Assembly: GCA_000987045.1 (NCBI GenBank)
Contig: LAKY01000073.1
Coordinates: forward strand, 21,498 to 85,497
Origin: Clostridiales bacterium PH28_bin88
GTDB taxonomy: Bacteria; Bacillota; PH28-bin88
Length of the DNA stretch: 64,000 nt
Reading direction: 5' to 3'
Shown: in pieces, positions 60,063 through 64,000 of the stretch
Layout of the letters: every line of letters begins with the position of its first letter
Position numbering within the stretch: position 1 is the stretch's first letter
The notes under the pieces: generated by a model
What the model was told of the DNA's origin: nothing
Seen by the model: only the letters and a program-made list of their open reading frames with translations
Database searches by the model: none
Made by a program: the position numbers and the translations under genes

Positions 60063-60494
60063 TTAATCTCCCGGATCTCTTTGTGCTGCCCATCCTCGCT
60101 GCGCCGCCCTTTGGGAGAACGCGGGGACCGCCCTGGCTGCCGCCACTCCTAGCCAAGCCGCGATCAAAGCTACCAGCACGCTGAGTAAGATGTACCAAAC
60201 CGCCGTACCCCACAGCCCATTACTCACCAGGTTAAGTGCCTCATAGGTGTAAGTTGAGAAGGTCGTGAGTCCCCCCAGAAAACCTGTGGCCGCGCCCATC
60301 CGGACGCTGGGGGTGATCACCAGCCTCTCCAGGGACAAGGTCATTAAAAACCCTAACAAGAAACATCCCACCAGATTAACCAGAAAGGTTCCCGCCGGGA
60401 AAGAACCTTCCCACACAATTCCGGCAAAGTTGCCAACGGCAAACCGGGCAACAGCGCCAAAGAACCCCCCGATCCCAATGTAAATATATACCAA
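60063..60494 (-). CDS. crcB1: Fluoride channel subunit CrcB (first)
   Basis: 143 residues, four membrane helices: GIGGFFGAVARFAVGN, NLVGCFLLGFLM and GFLGGLTTFSTYTYEALNLV. It has a C-terminal tail of about 25 polar residues not seen in the partner. It heads the operon crcB1-crcB2-DUF190 behind the fluoride riboswitch. Fluoride efflux protects enolase and pyrophosphatase. Confidence 0.95.
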   Translation of the reverse strand: MVYIYIGIGGFFGAVARFAVGNFAGIVWEGSFPAGTFLVNLVGCFLLGFLMTLSLERLVITPSVRMGAATGFLGGLTTFSTYTYEALNLVSNGLWGTAVWYILLSVLVALIAAWLGVAAARAVPAFSQRAAQRGWAAQRDPGD

Positions 60495-60644
60495 GAATAT
60501 GCCTCCTGTCTATGTTTTCCATGAATTCTCTGCGTTAATGCCTTTCATGCAGTATTTTCAAATCCCCGGTGAAAAAATCACACGAAGCTTAACCCCTTTC
60601 CACTTCGCCGCTCCTTTCCCCGTCATTGTGTACAGTACGATAAA

Positions 60645-60678
60645 GGCTCCTACCAAGGGGTTTCCCCGGTAGGAGCCA
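60645..60678 (-). terminator. Fluoride riboswitch terminator
   Basis: On the minus strand GGCTCCTACC, loop GGGGAAACCCCTT, GGTAGGAGCC, then TTTAT. Its 5' strand shares the GGCTCCTAC of the aptamer end, so ligand binding and terminator folding exclude each other. Confidence 0.85.
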
Positions 60679-60720
60679 TCAACTGCTTGGCAGTGGTTAA
60701 GGCGAGCTCCATCGCCTATT
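60668..60720 (-). promoter_or_regulatory. Fluoride riboswitch (crcB motif)
   Basis: Minus strand: AGGCGATGGAGCTCGCC, TTAACCACTGCC, AAGCAGTTGATGGCTCCTAC. This matches the crcB motif: GGCGATGG hairpin, pseudoknot segments and the TGATGGCTCCTAC end. It lies about 170 bases upstream of crcB1 and continues into the terminator above. High fluoride should favour readthrough into crcB. Confidence 0.93.
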
Positions 60721-60899
60721 TCGTTAATTTATTTCTACATCGGACAGGTTTTTCCTGCAACAGGACAGCACCGTTTGCGGTTTACCCGAGCGAAGAAGCT
60801 AAGTGTTAAATTTTCTTTGTTGGAGGAGATTCCGCCCTCTTTGCCTAAACACTCAATGATGGCCGGAGTGAAACCTGCATAGGAAGAAGGGTTGTATCA

Positions 60900-61364
60900 A
60901 TGAGCAATAAAGGATTGCCACCGGAGTATTTTACAGAGGACCATGAGTCCGATGGGATGTTTCCTGAGCGCCGCCGCCACGCTAAAAAGTCTTCCGCATC
61001 AAAGATCTTTGCCTGGCTGCTGACAGCGGTTTTCTGGGCAGCCCTGGTCTACGGCGGGCACTGGTACATGGATGCCAGGCTCCGCCAGCACCAGGCGTCT
61101 CTCCAGGAGTATGTGGACAGCGCCCTGCGGGACGTCCAGGAAACCAACGCCCTCAACGTGCAGTCACTGGAAGGTAAATTACAGTCTCTCGCGGCTGAAA
61201 TGAGGGATATCACGGATGCCCTGGAGCAGGCGGATGAAACCATCAGTACCTCCAACACCGCCAGGGCGGCCCTGAACGTGAAGATCGAAGAACTTAACCA
61301 GCAACTGGAAGACTTGAGGCAGAGCCTTGATAACCTTAAGGAGTTAAACAATGGGAAAAAGTAA
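60900..61364 (+). CDS. Membrane-anchored coiled-coil protein
   Basis: 154 residues. A short basic cytoplasmic part (about 1-35, ERRRHAKKSSASK) is followed by one membrane helix (about 36-57) and then a heptad-rich coiled coil (58-150). No enzymatic motif is seen. It overlaps the next gene by 14 bases, so the two are coupled. GGAAGAAGGG precedes the ATG. It may recruit or space the NAGPA-like protein at the membrane; that is inference. Confidence 0.78.
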   Translation: MSNKGLPPEYFTEDHESDGMFPERRRHAKKSSASKIFAWLLTAVFWAALVYGGHWYMDARLRQHQASLQEYVDSALRDVQETNALNVQSLEGKLQSLAAEMRDITDALEQADETISTSNTARAALNVKIEELNQQLEDLRQSLDNLKELNNGKK

Positions 61365-62412
61365 CCGGTTCCTTTTTCTGGCCACTGCCCCTTTCCTGGG
61401 AATGTTTTTGGCGGTCAGCAGCATCACCCTCCCCCCTGTGCGGTTGGAGAAGAATCTTCTGAGCTTGGACCTCAACGAATTCACGCGGGGAACCACCGCG
61501 GTTCAGGCTCAACTGGACCTGACCCGGGAAGGGATCGGGCTGATCAGGCTGTCCACTGAGGACCAGCAACGCCAGTACGAAGAGCAGCAGCGGTTGCTGC
61601 AGGAACTGGTCCAAAGAAGCCAGGAACAGAAAGAGTTTTCCGATGAGGTATACGAACAGCAGATCACCGCCAGGCTGGGTACGCCGGTAGATGTTCACCG
61701 GTCAGATCAGGTCGAGGTGATGGTTTTCAAGATAATTGAAAAAGAGTACCGGGGGTACGCTGCCAAGGTGAAGCTGTTCAATCCGGAAGCCATCGAGGTG
61801 GCCCTGGGGCAGGGTCAACCTGGAAAAGCGGAAACCACCCTGGACGCTGTACAGCGCACGGGAGCCGTGCTGGGGATTAACGGAGGAGGTTTCTACTGGA
61901 CCTCTCGCCAGGGAGAACCCCAAATCGTACCCATCGGCAATACCATGATCAACGGGGAACTGGTCGGCGGTTTTTCTCCTTCCCACGACGACCTGTTCTT
62001 CGCGGGGTTCTCCCGGGAGAGCCGGTTAATAGGCGGGGTTTTTAGCCGGGAAGAAGAACTGCTGGCGCTAAATCCCCGGGAAGGCGTGAGCTTTGTGCCG
62101 GTCCTGCTGGCGGGGCGGCTGCCCCAAAACATACCGGCCAAGTGGCAGCGCGAAAAGCAGCCCCGCACCGTCATCGGGCAGTATGCCAACGGGGACTTGC
62201 TCATGATGGTGATTGACGGCCGCCAAGCGGGCTGGAGCAACGGGGCTACCCTGGAGGAACTGCAAATCAAGTTGATGCAACTGGGCGTAGTGGATGCCTA
62301 CAACCTGGATGGCGGTGGGTCCAGCACCTTCGTTTTCAACGGCAAGGTCCTTAACCGCCCCTCAGACGGCAATTCCCGGCCGGTTGCCACCAATATACTG
62401 GTCTACCCATAA
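61351..62412 (+). CDS. NAGPA-type phosphodiester glycosidase, membrane-anchored
   Basis: 353 residues. An N-terminal hydrophobic helix (about 5-27) acts as a signal anchor, then a coiled coil (about 50-110). The C-terminal NAGPA/DUF2233 domain (about 120-353) has GAVLGINGGGFYWTS, NTMINGELVGGF and AYNLDGGGSSTFVFNGK. Such domains hydrolyse GlcNAc-phosphodiesters or act on wall polymers. It is coupled to the coiled-coil membrane gene upstream. Extracellular face is inferred. Confidence 0.88.
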   Translation: MGKSNRFLFLATAPFLGMFLAVSSITLPPVRLEKNLLSLDLNEFTRGTTAVQAQLDLTREGIGLIRLSTEDQQRQYEEQQRLLQELVQRSQEQKEFSDEVYEQQITARLGTPVDVHRSDQVEVMVFKIIEKEYRGYAAKVKLFNPEAIEVALGQGQPGKAETTLDAVQRTGAVLGINGGGFYWTSRQGEPQIVPIGNTMINGELVGGFSPSHDDLFFAGFSRESRLIGGVFSREEELLALNPREGVSFVPVLLAGRLPQNIPAKWQREKQPRTVIGQYANGDLLMMVIDGRQAGWSNGATLEELQIKLMQLGVVDAYNLDGGGSSTFVFNGKVLNRPSDGNSRPVATNILVYP

Positions 62413-62490
62413 GGCCGAATCCGAACCCCCCACGAAGAACAGGCCGAAGAATCGCCACGTGTTACTGGAACCCCTGTAGGTAAATAAAAA

Positions 62491-62521
62491 TAGCCGGAAC
62501 GGAGTTAACCCGCTCCGGCCT
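62491..62521 (-). terminator. Intrinsic terminator
   Basis: Minus strand: GGCCGGAGCGG, loop, CCGTTCCGGCT, then ATTTTTATTT. It follows the small hydrophobic gene. Confidence 0.85.
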
Positions 62522-62529
62522 TAAATAAA

Positions 62530-62691
62530 CTAGCTGTCGACCCTGTTACTAAACCCCCAGAAGAACGGGAAAATGAACGGAATGAAAAACAGGAGCGGAA
62601 ACAGGAACGGCAAGAACCACGACTGTGACCCATACTGAGACCCGGATTGAGGGCCGTAGTAAGGACCAAATGGATTTTGATAATTGGGCAT
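62530..62691 (-). CDS. Small hydrophobic protein, 53 residues
   Basis: ATG 62691 sits behind TTTAGGAGGTTTCTAAA, a strong site, and the frame ends TAG at 62530 just before a terminator. The peptide begins MPNYQNPFGPYYGPQSGSQY and continues with a Phe/Leu/Pro-rich membrane stretch (FLPFLFPLLFFIPFIFPFFW). It is too short for the ORF track; the 102-residue listed ORF in this interval is its shadow. Similar small Tyr/Gly-plus-hydrophobic proteins are found in spore formers, some on spore surfaces, but I do not know its family. Confidence 0.78.
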   Translation of the reverse strand: MPNYQNPFGPYYGPQSGSQYGSQSWFLPFLFPLLFFIPFIFPFFWGFSNRVDS

Positions 62692-62847
62692 TTTAGAAAC
62701 CTCCTAAATGACCTTATTTTATTAACAGTATATGGATGGCAGCTATCAGATGTTACAAGGTGGACTTGCCAATTATACACAACACACCTCTGCACAAGGT
62801 ACCAATTCCACATCCTATCCCTTACCAGCTTTTTTACACATTATCCT

Positions 62848-63939
62848 TCACATTGGCCCCAACCGCAAGATCGTTTTTAAAACCGACCGGGGATTGGAGT
62901 TAAGGTTTGCAAGGGACATGTCTTCAGTGTTCACTCCATTGCTGATAACCAATCGGTCCCCAGAAACCCTGATGGTAACATTATCGAACTCAATTTCATC
63001 GACCTTACTGCCAGCGGTCAACAGCCGGTTCTGGGCTCTCCATTTGATCCTCTTTCCCAGTCTCCGAAGTTCTTTCCATAGTCGCATTTCTTCTTCAGAC
63101 ATTAAGCTTAGTTCGGGCAATTCTTGAGCCTGTTTAAGCAAGTATAGCGTGGTATATATATGACTCCTCACTCCGTACCCGGCCGGCTTGATGGGTTGGT
63201 CAAGTGTTTTCCACTCCCTTACCGTAAACTTGACGTACAGTTCTTCGCTCTTTTTGGGGATTTCAGTAATATCATTTCGCTTGACAACCTCCATCTCGTC
63301 TATTTGCCCATAATACCTTATTCCGGCATTTGTTTCAAAAATTGTTTCTGGTTGGTAGAGGGCTATGCAGTCGATGTTAAAACACGTCTTCTTCACCCGT
63401 TGGTAAGGTATATGATAGAAGCGATTATCAAGGTTGACTTTCAGCTGTCGCTCATCTCTCACCATCCCGACCAGAACGGTTCTCGGACGGAATTTGTGCT
63501 TATAATACGATTTGGACCCCGCCTGAGGAACCGCCCGCTCAAAGGCCGAATCAGGTGAGTCCATAACCAGTTCGTCCAAAAAGTTTTCCACCAACCCAGT
63601 CTCTCCCGGAAGAAAAGGGAACCCCCCAATGTTTACTTTTTCAATACTTGAGTAGAAAGCATGTGGCTGTCCGTCCGTTATGCCTGTATAATAATTACTG
63701 TCCTTGTAAGGGAAAAGAATGTAGGCCCCAAAAACAGTTTTAGCTATTGCTTCTCCTTTGGAGTAGTAAAGGATCGCGTCACGGTAACGATGCATGTTAT
63801 TGATATCGTCCTCTTCGGGCCCCGGCTTGCGGTACTTTGAGTGATAGTCACTACCGAAGAGAGCAGGATTTAGGCGGTATTTGGCGTCAAACACGTACTG
63901 GTACTCAACATCCCCATCTTCCTTTTTTAACGTAAGCAT
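62848..63939 (-). CDS. DUF2357-type PD-(D/E)XK nuclease, possibly N-terminally truncated
   Basis: 363 residues. YQYVFDAKYRLNPALFGSDY is the PD-(D/E)XK end (D-x-K), then NNMHRYRDAILYYSK, similar to DDMHMYKDAI of the fragment at 44970. The C-terminal part (about 165-280) looks like an EVE/PUA-like domain (TVLVGMVRDE, IDCIALYQPETIFETNAGIR). The N-terminal half and the first acidic residue are absent, and a TAG lies two codons before ATG 63939. A promoter-like ATGACA-17-TGATAA at about 63971-63999 may belong here. No ribosome site is clear. Confidence 0.65.
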   Translation of the reverse strand: MLTLKKEDGDVEYQYVFDAKYRLNPALFGSDYHSKYRKPGPEEDDINNMHRYRDAILYYSKGEAIAKTVFGAYILFPYKDSNYYTGITDGQPHAFYSSIEKVNIGGFPFLPGETGLVENFLDELVMDSPDSAFERAVPQAGSKSYYKHKFRPRTVLVGMVRDERQLKVNLDNRFYHIPYQRVKKTCFNIDCIALYQPETIFETNAGIRYYGQIDEMEVVKRNDITEIPKKSEELYVKFTVREWKTLDQPIKPAGYGVRSHIYTTLYLLKQAQELPELSLMSEEEMRLWKELRRLGKRIKWRAQNRLLTAGSKVDEIEFDNVTIRVSGDRLVISNGVNTEDMSLANLNSNPRSVLKTILRLGPM

Positions 63940-64000
63940 GTTATACTAGCGAAGCAAACTAACTTACATTATCATATAACTGGAAATTGAGTGTCATAAG

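Noticed and set aside
1-64000. CRISPR arrays, tRNA and rRNA genes
   Set aside because: I looked for evenly spaced short repeats, tRNA T-loop GGTTCGAATC patterns and rRNA blocks on both strands and found none convincing.

Overview
This window looks like chromosome from a low-GC-lineage but fairly GC-balanced Gram-positive bacterium. It is probably a spore-forming anaerobe of the Peptococcaceae/Desulfotomaculum-Pelotomaculum type. This is inferred from gene content: strong AGGAGG ribosome sites, an alr/nnr/acpS cell-wall neighbourhood, a CwlD-type amidase, G5-LysM-M23 and copper-amine-oxidase-stalk proteins, a DUF438-hemerythrin sensor, an iron-sulfur QueG-like protein, an M-box and a fluoride riboswitch. 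No 16S rRNA or tRNA gene was seen, so the taxon is not proven.

Layout. 1-8 kb: partial alanine racemase, a FabL/FabI-like reductase, an MFS transporter, the NAD(P)HX repair enzyme, AcpS, and a LytS/LytTR-type two-component pair. 7.5-12.3 kb: an acetyltransferase relic, two tandem small Cys-rich proteins, a secreted protein, a structured 180-nt repeat, an M23 endopeptidase, an enoyl-CoA hydratase and a Phd/ParE toxin-antitoxin pair. 12.4-20.2 kb: a minus-strand run of zinc-ribbon membrane proteins, a lipoprotein, a copper-amine-oxidase-stalk protein and an ABC exporter; I consider this an undescribed envelope system. 20.2-29.7 kb: two decayed genes, a large stalk-anchored glycoside-hydrolase-like protein, and a 1702-residue kinase/ATPase/TPR/GAF/histidine-kinase protein with its response regulator. 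30-31 kb: remnant of an IS1634-like element. 31-44.8 kb: mainly housekeeping and regulatory genes (HD-GYP, DRG-like GTPase, amidase, Dam, glutamate-synthase-like protein, DUF438 sensor, cupin-hydrolase fusion, MFS, Crp/Fnr, QueG-like), with a second copy of the 180-nt repeat.

45-56 kb is an accessory and decay zone. It holds shattered pieces of a DUF1156-methylase/SNF2-helicase/PD-(D/E)XK-nuclease defence cluster, a DUF433/DUF5615 toxin-antitoxin pair, several broken GNAT acetyltransferases, an M-box-controlled CorA transporter with a possible leader peptide, an IS110 element abutted by a group II intron, and an internally deleted TnpB-related element with a structured RNA-like tail. 56-64 kb returns to ordinary genes: YbaB-like, CheY-like, RmuC, a chimeric broken MacB-type ABC gene, a fluoride-riboswitch-controlled CrcB operon, a coiled-coil/NAGPA pair, a small hydrophobic protein, and a second DUF2357-type nuclease at the edge.

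All identifications were made by reading motifs and the supplied translations. No database search was run, and domain boundaries are approximate.
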